From positions 1 through 64,000 of the forward strand of contig CAMYAE010000004.1 of the NCBI GenBank assembly GCA_947253655.1: a stretch of 64,000 nt of DNA, given 5' to 3'. The translations under genes and the position numbers were made by a program. Shown here piece after piece: positions 52,001 to 59,977 of this stretch; the first letter of the stretch is position 1, and the number at the start of each line of letters is the position of its first letter. The notes under the pieces were generated by a model. It had not been told where the DNA came from. It ran no database searches and saw only the letters and a program-made list of their open reading frames with translations. This stretch comes from an uncultured Bacteroidales bacterium (GTDB lineage Bacteria > Bacteroidota > Bacteroidia > Bacteroidales > UBA932).

Positions 52001-53028
52001 AAACCGTAGATTTCATCCAGACCGCTATGCTGCAACGGTATCATGCTGAAGCGGTCGGAGTAGCTGTTATAGTAGTTTACGCCGCCGAAATATGTACCTA
52101 TCCAGACACCGTTCTGACTGTCTATGAAAATTGACCATATAGAGTTGTGGCTCAACGAATACGGCTTTTCATCGTGCCGATATTCCGAAAAGGTGCCGGT
52201 AATGTTTTCATAGACCGAAAGACCGTCATAAGTTCCCACCCAGAGCCGTCCGTAACTGTCAGGTTTCAAGACCCTTATGTAGTCGGACATAATATGCCGT
52301 TTCCCGTTTTTTGAGAAATGTTCTACAATCTTCAACCTTTTGTCCGTCTTGAAAAGACCGTGCCCGTGGGTGCCGATCCAAAATCCGGACTCGTCGGATA
52401 CGGGGACAATTGATGATATGCCGTAATTCTTGAATTCTTCGACTATGCTTGTGCTGATATTGTCGTAGAGGAATAAACCGTTGTCTGTGCCTATCAGAAG
52501 CCCATTGTCTATTTTACATAGGCTCCTAAGGTGCTGCCCTGAAAATTTCTTGTCGGATTTAAATGACAACGTTTTTTTATCAAATATAATCAGGCCGTTG
52601 TCTGAGGTCAGCATAAGATTGTCTCCGTCTTCGGTTATGCTGTATATGTTGTTTCTCTGTCCCTGTATATAATAATTGAAGAATCTGTTAAGACCGAAAT
52701 CAAAGAGCGACAGGCCGGAAGATGTTCCTATCCACAACTTGCCGTCCTCATCGGCCAGCAGGGAGTTTATGGAACTGTCAGCAATCTTGGTTGAATCCGA
52801 GGAGCCGGCGAAAAATGTCTTGAATTCATAACCGTCATATCTGTTGAGCCCGTTTTGGGTGCCGAACCACAGGTTGCCCTGACAGTCCTGTGCAATTGCT
52901 CTCACTGTGCTTTGCGACAATCCGTCTTCGACCGAAAAGTGCCTGAAACGGTAGCTGTTATCAATACCTGAAGCGGATATCGCCAGAATAGGGAACAGTA
53001 TTGCCGATAATATGACTTTCCTTATCAT
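49015..53028 (-). CDS. Hybrid two-component system regulator (HTCS)
   Basis: This 1337-residue one-protein sensor and regulator spans the inner membrane. After a signal or anchor segment come periplasmic two-bladed-set propellers (repeated LWIGTSSGLSLFD/WIGTNKGLFKY phrases, to about 720) and a Y_Y_Y domain to about 765. A membrane helix lies near 773-793. HisKA has His828, the ATPase domain is about 925-1035 (DTGTGIS, GTGIGLAIVKK), the receiver about 1087-1205 (Asp1136), and the AraC-type helix-turn-helix about 1230-1335. Oddities: the H-box reads SHSLRTP (Ser829, normally Glu). The receiver has AD where ED is usual, and Gln1188 in place of the conserved Lys (LAQPF). It probably senses HS oligosaccharides and activates both HS operons. 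Its start overlaps the nhaA stop. Confidence 0.9.
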   Translation of the reverse strand: MIRKVILSAILFPILAISASGIDNSYRFRHFSVEDGLSQSTVRAIAQDCQGNLWFGTQNGLNRYDGYEFKTFFAGSSDSTKIADSSINSLLADEDGKLWIGTSSGLSLFDFGLNRFFNYYIQGQRNNIYSITEDGDNLMLTSDNGLIIFDKKTLSFKSDKKFSGQHLRSLCKIDNGLLIGTDNGLFLYDNISTSIVEEFKNYGISSIVPVSDESGFWIGTHGHGLFKTDKRLKIVEHFSKNGKRHIMSDYIRVLKPDSYGRLWVGTYDGLSVYENITGTFSEYRHDEKPYSLSHNSIWSIFIDSQNGVWIGTYFGGVNYYNSYSDRFSMIPLQHSGLDEIYGFVSCIKTDIRNGAVWAGTNDDGLLRYNPKTAEITQFGSAYLKSSDGKLTSDNIKCVSEDGENGLYVGTHLGGIFHLDIPSKRVEIYNINEQYPINNGCYSILDEGDGKLWAGSNFGLYSFDKKSKKFSMHDLTKLEPRLESLLISHLLKDSSGAVWIGTNSGLFMTDADRTSVYSFDNGRGNPATDTYINYIMESSARDIWVGTNKGLFKYIPAGRSFRRYCTDDGLPNDDVLGIIEDNNHLLWMSTGSGICCFNQEKENFKVYSNGYTNNEFTVKSCDKGLDGYFYFGGLKGITIFKPSEVSDNPYSPLPFISDISVFYNQIKPSRAFKTERDNAGGLKSVTVSSKDKIFSIEFSVSNPLSGGKNTFYYMLEGFDKQWFETTNRHVSYSNLSPGQYVFKLKSSNNEGKFCDGYIYIPVTIKPMWWQTILAKIAFFLFAVIAIILIIRFITNKMSISMQLDMERKEKERIEALGQERVNFFINLSHSLRTPLTLILSPLNEIEEHGNFDEFIRKRLGFIKRSGMRLMHTVNQMLGYRKAEQGLSKLQVRNEDLDVIASECFALFEDEAMRREMDYIFDSGLGGALYPIDRNVIDVILMNLISNAFKFTPDAGLVKLSLRRNGEFIKITVHDTGTGISEDMLPHVFELFYQSEEKRNGTGIGLAIVKKLAELHHGKVYIESEKSRFTNISVEIPALASAYSKEDFATGKASSKNADLENLPYFLADASSVDMDDMDELNAESKAKGLILIAVADPEFRKYISENFIQSFRLRFAEDGDGALEILKEEEPELIIADRNLAGTDGLKLCENIKRNIQTCHIPVIILGTKDSAEEEKKNIKAGADAYLAQPFSVGLLQAKVKNILKTRDRLRRHYSAHVEIEPDKITSNSIDGEFLKRAIEVVEKNIDNESFSSNDFAEAMCMSRSNLYLKINSITGESVAQFIRKIRFNKACRLILEQKYSITQISSMVGFSSPSYFATSFKKYVGCLPTEYGKTANK

Positions 53029-54440
53029 CAGGAGGTCTTTTGGGATTCAAGTTTATGAACGATATTTACCATAGTCGCACCGAGCAGTCCCGAACACAGT
53101 GAGCCGGCAAGCACCGCCACTTTGCCCATATCCCTCAGCCTTGCCGTCACTTCAGGGGCTATCCCTCCGAATGAAAGGGTGTCCACGAAAATCGACATTG
53201 TAAATCCTATACCACCGAGGCAGGCCACGGCAAAAAGCATTCTCCATGAGGCGTTTGCAGGCATTGAGCCTACTTTGCCTTTTATCGCTAAGAAGCTTGC
53301 CAGAGTAATGCCGAGAGGCTTTCCAAGCAGGAGACCGAGGAAGATGCCGAGACTGATATTGCCAAGGTGAGGGTCGAAGTTGAAGATATTGAAGAAAGAC
53401 GGATCTGTGATTTCAACACCTGCATTTGCGAGAGCGAAGATCGGCATAATCAGGAAATTGACCCAAGGGCTTAAGGCGTGTTCCAGCCTGTAACTCAGAC
53501 CGATGCAGTTCTTGGAGGTCTTGCTCAACTGTCTGAGACAGTGCCTTTGCGGCCCGTTCGGGAAGCCTCCTTCTTCGTGAATTGAGTCGTATGTAGCTAT
53601 TCTTTCGCGATATTGTCTCCTTTTGCGGTAATAATAGGCCTGCGTGTAGCGCGGTTTCATAGGCACTAAGAATGCCATTACCACTCCTGACATGGTGGCA
53701 TGAATGCCTGAATAATAGAACAATACCCAGATCAGTATGCCGGGGAAGAAATAGAACCACACCCTCTTTTCTCCCAGCTTGTTCATAATAAGTATCAGAA
53801 TAACCAGCACCAAAGCAATGGAGAGCAGGCGTAAGTTAATGCTGCCGCCGTAGAATATTGCGACCACTAAGATTGCGATGAGGTCATCTGCAATTGCCAG
53901 GGCGGTGAGAAATACTTTCAACGAAATAGGGACTTTGTCACCGAGAATGGAGAGTATTCCGACCGCGAATGCAATATCAGTGGCTGTCGGGATGCCCCAG
54001 CCCGATGCTCCTGCCGTGCCGTGATTGACAATGTAGAAAATCAGTGCAGGGACGATTACCCCTCCGAACGCTGCGATAATCGGAAGTACGGCTTTCTTTG
54101 TCGAACTGAGCTCTCCGTTAGCAATTTCCCTCTTGATTTCCAGTCCGACCGTGAAGAAAAATATCACCATTAGTATGTCATTGATGAACTTCAACACAGT
54201 CATATCGTTAGGGAAAGAGATGCTGTTGCCGTCAGGCGACACGATATGCAGGGTTATTCCCGTATTCAGAATGTCGTTGTAGACGCCTTTAGTAAATGGG
54301 AGGTTGGCGAGAAGCATCGCTATAATTACGCAGGTAAGCAAGATTACTCCCTGAGCCCAGGGCTTGTTACCGAATCTTTTGTATCGCTGTTGAAAATTCC
54401 TGAACCCTTTGGTCCAGGCATATACCGGAATCAGTTTCAT
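53028..54440 (-). CDS. nhaA: Na+/H+ antiporter NhaA
   Basis: This is a 470-residue inner-membrane antiporter exchanging sodium for protons. Family motifs are complete: FFFTVGLEIKRE, PTATDIAFAVGILSILGD with Asp155, and LAIADDLIAILVV with Asp185-Asp186, matching E. coli Asp133, Asp163 and Asp164 with a constant offset of 22. A hydrophilic loop of about 40 residues (around RQYRERIATYDSIHEEGG) is longer than in E. coli. It starts 6 bp after the ahcY stop, and its own stop overlaps the HTCS start as TGATG, so all three genes are likely co-transcribed. Confidence 0.94.
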   Translation of the reverse strand: MKLIPVYAWTKGFRNFQQRYKRFGNKPWAQGVILLTCVIIAMLLANLPFTKGVYNDILNTGITLHIVSPDGNSISFPNDMTVLKFINDILMVIFFFTVGLEIKREIANGELSSTKKAVLPIIAAFGGVIVPALIFYIVNHGTAGASGWGIPTATDIAFAVGILSILGDKVPISLKVFLTALAIADDLIAILVVAIFYGGSINLRLLSIALVLVILILIMNKLGEKRVWFYFFPGILIWVLFYYSGIHATMSGVVMAFLVPMKPRYTQAYYYRKRRQYRERIATYDSIHEEGGFPNGPQRHCLRQLSKTSKNCIGLSYRLEHALSPWVNFLIMPIFALANAGVEITDPSFFNIFNFDPHLGNISLGIFLGLLLGKPLGITLASFLAIKGKVGSMPANASWRMLFAVACLGGIGFTMSIFVDTLSFGGIAPEVTARLRDMGKVAVLAGSLCSGLLGATMVNIVHKLESQKTS

Positions 54441-54446
54441 GATGTT

Positions 54447-55700
54447 CTATTCTCCGAAAAGATATTTGTTCTGGGCTTCGGAAAGGCGGTCTATTTCCAG
54501 TCCCCATTCGGCAAGTTTCATTTCTGCCACCGTCCTGTCTATCTCTGCAGGCACTTTGTTCAGCATTTTCCCAATGGTCCTGTCGATTGATTTGGCATTC
54601 AAAGCAAGGTGTCTTGCACTTAAGGCCTGTATGGCAAAGGACATATCCATTATTTCCGCCGGATGTCCGTCCCCTGCTGCAAGATTGACAAGCCGCCCTT
54701 CCGCAAGGATATAGATTGTCTTGCCGTTATCCAACCGGTATGCCATTATATTCTTCCTTGCCGGTTTTGCTTCTGCTGCCATATCTTTAAGACCGGCGAC
54801 ATCCACTTCCACATCGAAGTGACCGGCATTGCAGCATATTGCCCCGTCTTTCATTTTCAGGAAATGTCTTGATGCAATTACGTTTTCACAGCCTGTTACG
54901 GTAATGAAAATGTCCCCGACAGAGGCGGCATCGTCCATTTTGGCGACTTTAAAACCGTCCATAACGGCCTCCATAGCCTTGATTGGATTGACCTCCGTCA
55001 CAACAACTTCAGCTCCAAGTCCTTTGGCCCTCATCGCCACTCCCTTGCCGCACCAGCCATATCCGGCGACCACCACTGTCTTGCCGGCTACTATGAGGTT
55101 GGTGGTCCTGTTTATGCCGTCCCATACGGACTGTCCGGTGCCGTAGCGGTTGTCAAACAAATGCTTGCAGTCCGCATCATTCACCAGCATCATCGGGAAC
55201 ATCAGCTCTCCTGCCTTGTCCATAGCCTTAAGTCGGAGAATTCCGGTTGTTGTTTCCTCGCAGCCCCCAATCACGTCAGGGATTAGTTCACGGAATTCGG
55301 AATGAATCATATTCACCAGGTCTCCTCCGTCATCTATTATTATATCAGGCTTTGCCGATATTACGCTTCTGACGCTTTCGAAATACTCTTTTTCAGAGGC
55401 GCCATAGCCGGCAAATACATTCAGCCCCTCATGTACAAGAGCCGCCGCCACATCGTCTTGCGTGGAAAGCGGGTTGCTGCCGGTTATGTACATTTCGGCC
55501 CCGCCCTCCGCAAGGACTTCGCAGAGGTGGGCGGTCTTGGCTTCCAAGTGCACCGACAAGGCTATTCTAAGGCCCTTGAAAGGCTTTTCGTCACGGAATT
55601 GTTGTTCCAATTTTCCAAGAAGCGGCATGTGGCGTCTAACCCATTCTATTTTGAGCTCACCCTCTTGCCATAACTCCGGATGCGGTATATTGTAAGGCAT
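54447..55700 (-). CDS. ahcY: Adenosylhomocysteinase
   Basis: This enzyme hydrolyses S-adenosylhomocysteine to adenosine and homocysteine, relieving product inhibition of methyltransferases. The 417-residue length is that of the shorter prokaryotic/archaeal-type enzymes. Markers are VHLEAKTAHLCEVL, GGCEETTTGILRL, the NAD-binding VVAGYGWCGKGVAMRAKG and NAGHFDVEVD. The predicted -7 element is 55730-55723. It heads an operon with nhaA and the HTCS gene, an unusual partnership with a glycan regulator. Confidence 0.95.
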   Translation of the reverse strand: MPYNIPHPELWQEGELKIEWVRRHMPLLGKLEQQFRDEKPFKGLRIALSVHLEAKTAHLCEVLAEGGAEMYITGSNPLSTQDDVAAALVHEGLNVFAGYGASEKEYFESVRSVISAKPDIIIDDGGDLVNMIHSEFRELIPDVIGGCEETTTGILRLKAMDKAGELMFPMMLVNDADCKHLFDNRYGTGQSVWDGINRTTNLIVAGKTVVVAGYGWCGKGVAMRAKGLGAEVVVTEVNPIKAMEAVMDGFKVAKMDDAASVGDIFITVTGCENVIASRHFLKMKDGAICCNAGHFDVEVDVAGLKDMAAEAKPARKNIMAYRLDNGKTIYILAEGRLVNLAAGDGHPAEIMDMSFAIQALSARHLALNAKSIDRTIGKMLNKVPAEIDRTVAEMKLAEWGLEIDRLSEAQNKYLFGE

Positions 55701-55722
55701 ATATTATTGCGGTTAAACCCTA

Positions 55723-55730
55723 CAAATATA
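55723..55730 (-). promoter_or_regulatory. Predicted -7 element of ahcY-nhaA-HTCS
   Basis: On the minus strand TATATTTG (TAnnTTTG) lies 22 bp before the ahcY ATG. No clear -33 is seen. Further upstream an inverted repeat (ACGAC 55770-55774, GTCGT 55781-55785) sits between this promoter and that of fabG. Confidence 0.5.
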
Positions 55731-55812
55731 ATTAAATTCGCTCATATATCATAGGTATTTTTTCGGTGCACGACCGCCTCGTCGTCCTTTTTAATTTTAT
55801 CTTAAATATTTT

Positions 55813-55820
55813 TAACTTTG
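55813..55820 (+). promoter_or_regulatory. Predicted -7 element of fabG
   Basis: TAACTTTG (TAnnTTTG) is 28 bp before the fabG ATG. The region 20 bp upstream is T-rich without a clean TTTG. Confidence 0.5.
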
Positions 55821-55848
55821 TCGCAGAATAATTATAAAATATATTGAT

Positions 55849-56595
55849 ATGGGACTATTGGACGGGAAAACCGCTTTGATAACAGGAGCCGCAAGAGGCA
55901 TTGGAAAGGCAATAGCATTGAAATTTGCGGCCGAAGGGGCTGACATCGCTTTCACCGACCTTGTAATAAACGACGTTGCTTTGGAGACAGTCGGAGAGCT
56001 GGAAGCTACAGGTCGGAAAATCAAGGCATACGCCTCCAACGCGGCCGACTTTGAGCAGACGCATGAGGTAGTCGCAAAGGTGCTTGAAGATTTCGGAAGA
56101 ATAGACATACTTGTAAACAATGCAGGAATAACAAAGGACGGCCTGATGCTTAAAATGACGGAAGAACAGTGGGATGCCGTTATAGCTGTGAACCTTAAAT
56201 CGGCTTTTAACTTCATCCACGCCTGCAACCCTATAATGATGAGGCAGAAAGGAGGCTCGATAATCAATATGTCATCAGTGGTCGGAGTGCACGGAAATGC
56301 AAGCCAATGCAATTACTCAGCCTCCAAAGCCGGGCTCATAGCATTGGCGAAAAGTATCGGTCAGGAAATGGGGCGGAAAGGAATTCGGGCAAATGCAATT
56401 GCTCCCGGCTTCATAGATACGCCTATGACCAAGGCTCTGCCGGAGGAAATCAGGAATGAATGGATTCAGAAAATTCCTCTGCGCCGCGGCGGTACGGTAG
56501 AGGATATTGCCGATGTGGCAACTTTCCTTGCAAGCGACATGTCATCTTATATCACAGGACAGGTCATACAGGTTGACGGCGGAATGAACATGTAG
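55849..56595 (+). CDS. fabG: 3-oxoacyl-ACP reductase
   Basis: This is an NADPH-dependent short-chain dehydrogenase of 248 residues that reduces 3-oxoacyl-ACP in fatty-acid elongation. The cofactor loop is TGAARGIGKAIA; ILVNNAGITKDGLM is the FabG-type motif. The catalytic residues are Ser143, Tyr156 and Lys160, with the same spacing as E. coli. It ends with the family's QVIQVDGGMNM. It has its own promoter and is followed by a 93-bp gap before the ComF-like gene. Confidence 0.95.
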   Translation: MGLLDGKTALITGAARGIGKAIALKFAAEGADIAFTDLVINDVALETVGELEATGRKIKAYASNAADFEQTHEVVAKVLEDFGRIDILVNNAGITKDGLMLKMTEEQWDAVIAVNLKSAFNFIHACNPIMMRQKGGSIINMSSVVGVHGNASQCNYSASKAGLIALAKSIGQEMGRKGIRANAIAPGFIDTPMTKALPEEIRNEWIQKIPLRRGGTVEDIADVATFLASDMSSYITGQVIQVDGGMNM

Positions 56596-56688
56596 GCATT
56601 CGCTCGTATTTATTGAAAATTCACGATTCTTTAAGATTTTTTGCTAAAAATTAAAGCCGGTACGGGATAATATGCTTTCCTTGACAAT

Positions 56689-57510
56689 ATGTTTTGGAAA
56701 GACGTTATAAATATTCTCCGTGCCGTTCTTGATTTGGCGTTTCCCCGCTCCTGTATAGTGTGCGGACGGAGGTTGCTGTCGCACGAAAAGCATATCTGTA
56801 TATTCTGCCATAGCGATTTGCCGTTCACATATTATTCGGCACGCTCCCACAATCCGATGTCGGACAAGCTCAACGCCATGATAGAAAGAGATGTTGATGC
56901 TTCTGGAAGCGAATTCACGTCAGAAAGGTATTCTTATGCCACAGCTTTGTTCTTCTACAATAATTCAGCCGGCTTCAAGAATATAACCAAGTCGCTGAAA
57001 TATCATGGAAATATCCCTGCCGGGAAATTCTTTTCCTCTATCCTCGGCGAACGAATTGCTGAAGCCGGGCTATTCGATGACGTGAACATGGTTATTCCTG
57101 TGCCTCTGCATTTTTTCAGGAAGTGCAGCCGAGGCTATAACCAGTCGGAAGTCATTGCGAAAGTCTTGGCGGAAAAGCTTAAGGCAGAGCTTGTTACTGA
57201 CGTTCTGCGAAGAAACAGGAATACGTTGTCGCAAACAAGACTTTCCGTTGAAGATAAATACCGTAATGTGATGAGGGCATTTTCCGTCAATACGGCCGGA
57301 TTGAGTTCCCATATTTCAAAATGCCGCATGAGGAATGTTCGGCCTGCTTCTAAAGTTTCCGGGGCAGGAATTCATATTCTATTGGTCGATGACGTATTCA
57401 CTACCGGAGCCACACTGAACGCCTGCCGGTATGCATTACGTAAATCTTTGTCGGATATGCGGTTATGTGATTGCCGAATTAGCGTTGTCACCCTCGCTTT
57501 TGTCGGTTGA
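56689..57510 (+). CDS. ComF-family phosphoribosyltransferase
   Basis: This 273-residue protein has an N-terminal zinc-type cysteine cluster (SCIVCGRRL, then CIFC) and the PRPP-binding motif HILLVDDVFTTGATL near the C terminus. That is the ComF/GntX layout. PVPLHFFRKCSRGYNQSEVIAKVLA is the other family signature. A 25-residue stretch with extra cysteine and basic residues (SSHISKCRMRNVRPASK) interrupts the usual RxxNVxxAF...V-LVDDV distance. ComF proteins aid DNA uptake or recombination in some bacteria; here the role is unknown. The gap after fabG shows no promoter. Confidence 0.88.
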   Translation: MFWKDVINILRAVLDLAFPRSCIVCGRRLLSHEKHICIFCHSDLPFTYYSARSHNPMSDKLNAMIERDVDASGSEFTSERYSYATALFFYNNSAGFKNITKSLKYHGNIPAGKFFSSILGERIAEAGLFDDVNMVIPVPLHFFRKCSRGYNQSEVIAKVLAEKLKAELVTDVLRRNRNTLSQTRLSVEDKYRNVMRAFSVNTAGLSSHISKCRMRNVRPASKVSGAGIHILLVDDVFTTGATLNACRYALRKSLSDMRLCDCRISVVTLAFVG

Positions 57511-57600
57511 GGTTATTTCATATTCTCATTTTCCACCTTTATTCATCGGTTTTATGATAAATTTATTGCAGATTAGGGTATTTTCTTACGACAATGTTAT

Positions 57601-57608
57601 TATCTTTG
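57601..57608 (+). promoter_or_regulatory. Predicted -7 element of tRNA-Leu
   Basis: TATCTTTG is an exact TAnnTTTG match. Transcription would begin near 57614, about 44 nt before the tRNA. The leader contains an inverted repeat (CCGGAT 57615-57620, ATCCGG 57643-57648). No other promoter lies before the GH89 gene. Confidence 0.55.
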
Positions 57609-57657
57609 CAAAGTCCGGATGAAATGTGCCGTTTAAGGCTCAATCCGGGATAGGATT

Positions 57658-57743
57658 GCTTTGGTGGTGGAATTGGTAGACACGAGGGACTTAAAATCCC
57701 TTGGGCAGCAATGCCTGTACGGGTTCAAGTCCCGTCCGAAGCA
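57658..57743 (+). tRNA. tRNA-Leu (anticodon UAA)
   Basis: The cloverleaf is complete. The acceptor stem GCTTTGG pairs with CCGAAGC (one G-T wobble), and the D-loop region is TGGTGGAATTGGTAGACA. The anticodon stem is AGGGA/TCCCT with anticodon TAA at 57692-57694. A long class II variable arm (GGGCA/TGCCT) and the T-arm ACGGGTTCAAGTCCCGT follow. The discriminator is A, and CCA is not encoded. Confidence 0.97.
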
Positions 57744-57772
57744 CAAAACAACAAACCAAAACCATATCCAAT

Positions 57773-59977
57773 ATGACTTTTTCTAATTTTAGGAAGGGTA
57801 GCATTTTAGCGTTATCTTTTGTTTTCATTGTATTATTCGGCATAAATTCTTGTAAGGAAGCTTCAAGCGACAGCCGGGCTTTTGTGAATGAGGCTCGCGG
57901 TGTGGTCGAGAGGACATTCGGAACCTTCCCGAAGAATGTTGTTTTCAAGGCAGTAGCCAAGTCAGGCGATTACGACAGCTACACCCAATCGGTGTCAAAC
58001 GGCAGGCTGACTATCGAAGGCACATCCCCGGTAGCTATATGCAAAGGATTTCATGATTATATAGTTGAAAACGGATATGGTATTGCAAGCTGGTCAGGCA
58101 ATCGTCTCGATTTGCCTGCAAGTCTGCCCGACATGGAAAGCAAGACGGTCACCAGCCCATATAAGCATCACCTGTTCTACAATGTCTGCACCTACGGATA
58201 TACGGGTCCTTTCTACGGTTGGAAAGAATGGGAAAAGCAAATAGACTGGCTTGCACTTCACGGTTTTGATATGCCGCTTGCTCCTATAGGAGGTGAAACC
58301 ATTCTTGCCAAAGTCTTTGCAAAAATAGGCCTGAGCAAAGAGGAAATTGATGAATATTTCACCGGCCCGGCTTTCTTCCCATGGATGAGAATGGGCAATA
58401 TTGCCGGTTATATGGGCGGAATGAGTGATGAATGGTATGAACAGCAGATTAGCCTTGCTCACAAGATAGACGAGCGCCACAAAGCCCTTGGAATGACCCC
58501 TGTATATCAGGGCTTCGCCGGTTTTGTGCCGAGGGCTTTAAAGAATCACTACCCGGAAGCCTCGATGACAGAGACGATATGGAGTTCATTTGAAAGCAAA
58601 TATCACAGCTATATCCTTTCACAGGTGGATCCTCTGTTCGGCAGAATAGGTGCGGAATTCATTAGGGAGTGGGAAAAGGAATTCGGTAAAGGAAAATACT
58701 ATTTAGTTGACAGCTTTAACGAACTGGACATACCTTTTGGAGAAAAAGGCAGCAAAGAAAGGGCTGACGTCCTGCATAATTACGGAAAAGTTGTGTACAA
58801 TTCCATTGCAGAGGCCAATCCGGACGCAGTATGGGTGATGCAGGGCTGGATATTCGGCCATCAGAGGAATATCTGGGACCCTGAAAGCGTCAAGGCTTTG
58901 CTCAGCGGTGCTCCTGACGGCAAAATGATGATTATTGACCTTGCGGTAGATTCCAATGAATTCAGGTGGAAGAGTGCCAAGACCTGGGATTATCTCGACG
59001 GTTTGTTCGGAAAAGATTGGATATGGAGCACAACCCCGAATTACGGTGGACGTTCTACGATTTTAGGTCCGATTGATTTTTATCTGAACGCCCATACCGA
59101 GGCCTTGGACTCTCCTAACAAAGGAAATCTGGTAGGTTACGGCACCTCTCCGGAGGGGATAGAGAACAATGAAATCATATTTGAGGCTATATCTTCCGCC
59201 GGCTGGCGTCCGGAGAAAACGGATTTATACAAGTTCTTGGATAATTACAGTGTAGCGCGTTACGGCAAGCAGGACGATAACCTAAAAATGTTCTGGAGAG
59301 AAATGCAGCAGTGGGAAGGAATCAGCTCTTCAATAGAGGGACGCTTCATCTGGCAGGGCAGACCGGGCTCCGGGTTAGTGCTGAAAATGCAGATAGACGA
59401 TCACTATTACAAGTCAATAGAACATTTCCTTGCAGCTTCCGATAATTTCAAAGGCAACAAGCTTTACGAGACCGATGCCATTATGTATGCGGCCATGTAT
59501 CTCTCAGCCAAAGCCGAAAATGTCATGATGTCTGCTTCAGAGGCTATAAAAGAGAACAGGATGTCCGAGGCCAAAGAATTGGAGACCACACTTTTGGATA
59601 TACTTGGCAGTGTGGACAGGCTGCTCGAATCTCACCCTCTTCTGCGCACTGAGAAATGGATGAAACTGGCTGCCGCAGCAGGCACCAATCCTGAAGAAAG
59701 TCGCTATTTCGTCCTTCAGGCCAAGAAGTTAATCTCCATTTGGGGCGGCGAGGGGCTGTATGATTATTCCGCTCGTGTATGGTCAGGACTTATACGGGAT
59801 TACTATATGCCGCGGATTAAGCATTATTTTGATACTCTGATTGACGGCGGCACGCCTGATATGAGGAAATTCGACGAGAATCTCTTCTATCCGCAGCCGG
59901 GACTATCTCCTGTGGAGCCGTACGAAGATCCTGTGGCCTCGGCTAAGACCTTGGTAGCCAAGTATTCAGATCTTTAG
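57773..59977 (+). CDS. GH89 alpha-N-acetylglucosaminidase (NAGLU homolog)
   Basis: This 734-residue lipoprotein (FGINSC, Cys27) is in family GH89, which removes terminal alpha-linked GlcNAc, as human NAGLU does in heparan sulfate breakdown. The N-terminal small domain (about 35-125) precedes the TIM barrel (HHLFYNVCTYGYTGPFYGWKEWE) and an all-helical C-terminal domain from about 480. The two catalytic glutamates are Glu317 (DSFNELDIPF) and Glu461 (GYGTSPEGIENNE), equivalent to human Glu316 and Glu446. I start at the ATG at 57773, since earlier in-frame codons lie inside the tRNA. It begins only 29 bp after the tRNA and ends overlapping the HGSNAT-like gene by 12 bp. Confidence 0.93.
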   Translation: MTFSNFRKGSILALSFVFIVLFGINSCKEASSDSRAFVNEARGVVERTFGTFPKNVVFKAVAKSGDYDSYTQSVSNGRLTIEGTSPVAICKGFHDYIVENGYGIASWSGNRLDLPASLPDMESKTVTSPYKHHLFYNVCTYGYTGPFYGWKEWEKQIDWLALHGFDMPLAPIGGETILAKVFAKIGLSKEEIDEYFTGPAFFPWMRMGNIAGYMGGMSDEWYEQQISLAHKIDERHKALGMTPVYQGFAGFVPRALKNHYPEASMTETIWSSFESKYHSYILSQVDPLFGRIGAEFIREWEKEFGKGKYYLVDSFNELDIPFGEKGSKERADVLHNYGKVVYNSIAEANPDAVWVMQGWIFGHQRNIWDPESVKALLSGAPDGKMMIIDLAVDSNEFRWKSAKTWDYLDGLFGKDWIWSTTPNYGGRSTILGPIDFYLNAHTEALDSPNKGNLVGYGTSPEGIENNEIIFEAISSAGWRPEKTDLYKFLDNYSVARYGKQDDNLKMFWREMQQWEGISSSIEGRFIWQGRPGSGLVLKMQIDDHYYKSIEHFLAASDNFKGNKLYETDAIMYAAMYLSAKAENVMMSASEAIKENRMSEAKELETTLLDILGSVDRLLESHPLLRTEKWMKLAAAAGTNPEESRYFVLQAKKLISIWGGEGLYDYSARVWSGLIRDYYMPRIKHYFDTLIDGGTPDMRKFDENLFYPQPGLSPVEPYEDPVASAKTLVAKYSDL

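Noticed and set aside
55764..55785. GC-rich inverted repeats between ahcY and fabG, considered as an SAH riboswitch or terminator
   Set aside because: The stems are only 4-5 bp, and the predicted ahcY start site is about 40 bp downstream of them, so they would not be in the ahcY leader. No + strand transcript should end there.
57658..57743. tRNA-Leu as an integration site for a mobile island
   Set aside because: No integrase, no duplicated tRNA 3' end that I could see, and the next genes lead into the conserved mrdA-rodA operon.
57701..57772. Upstream extension of the GH89 reading frame
   Set aside because: It would start at a TTG inside the mature tRNA-Leu. The lipoprotein signal begins at the ATG at 57773.
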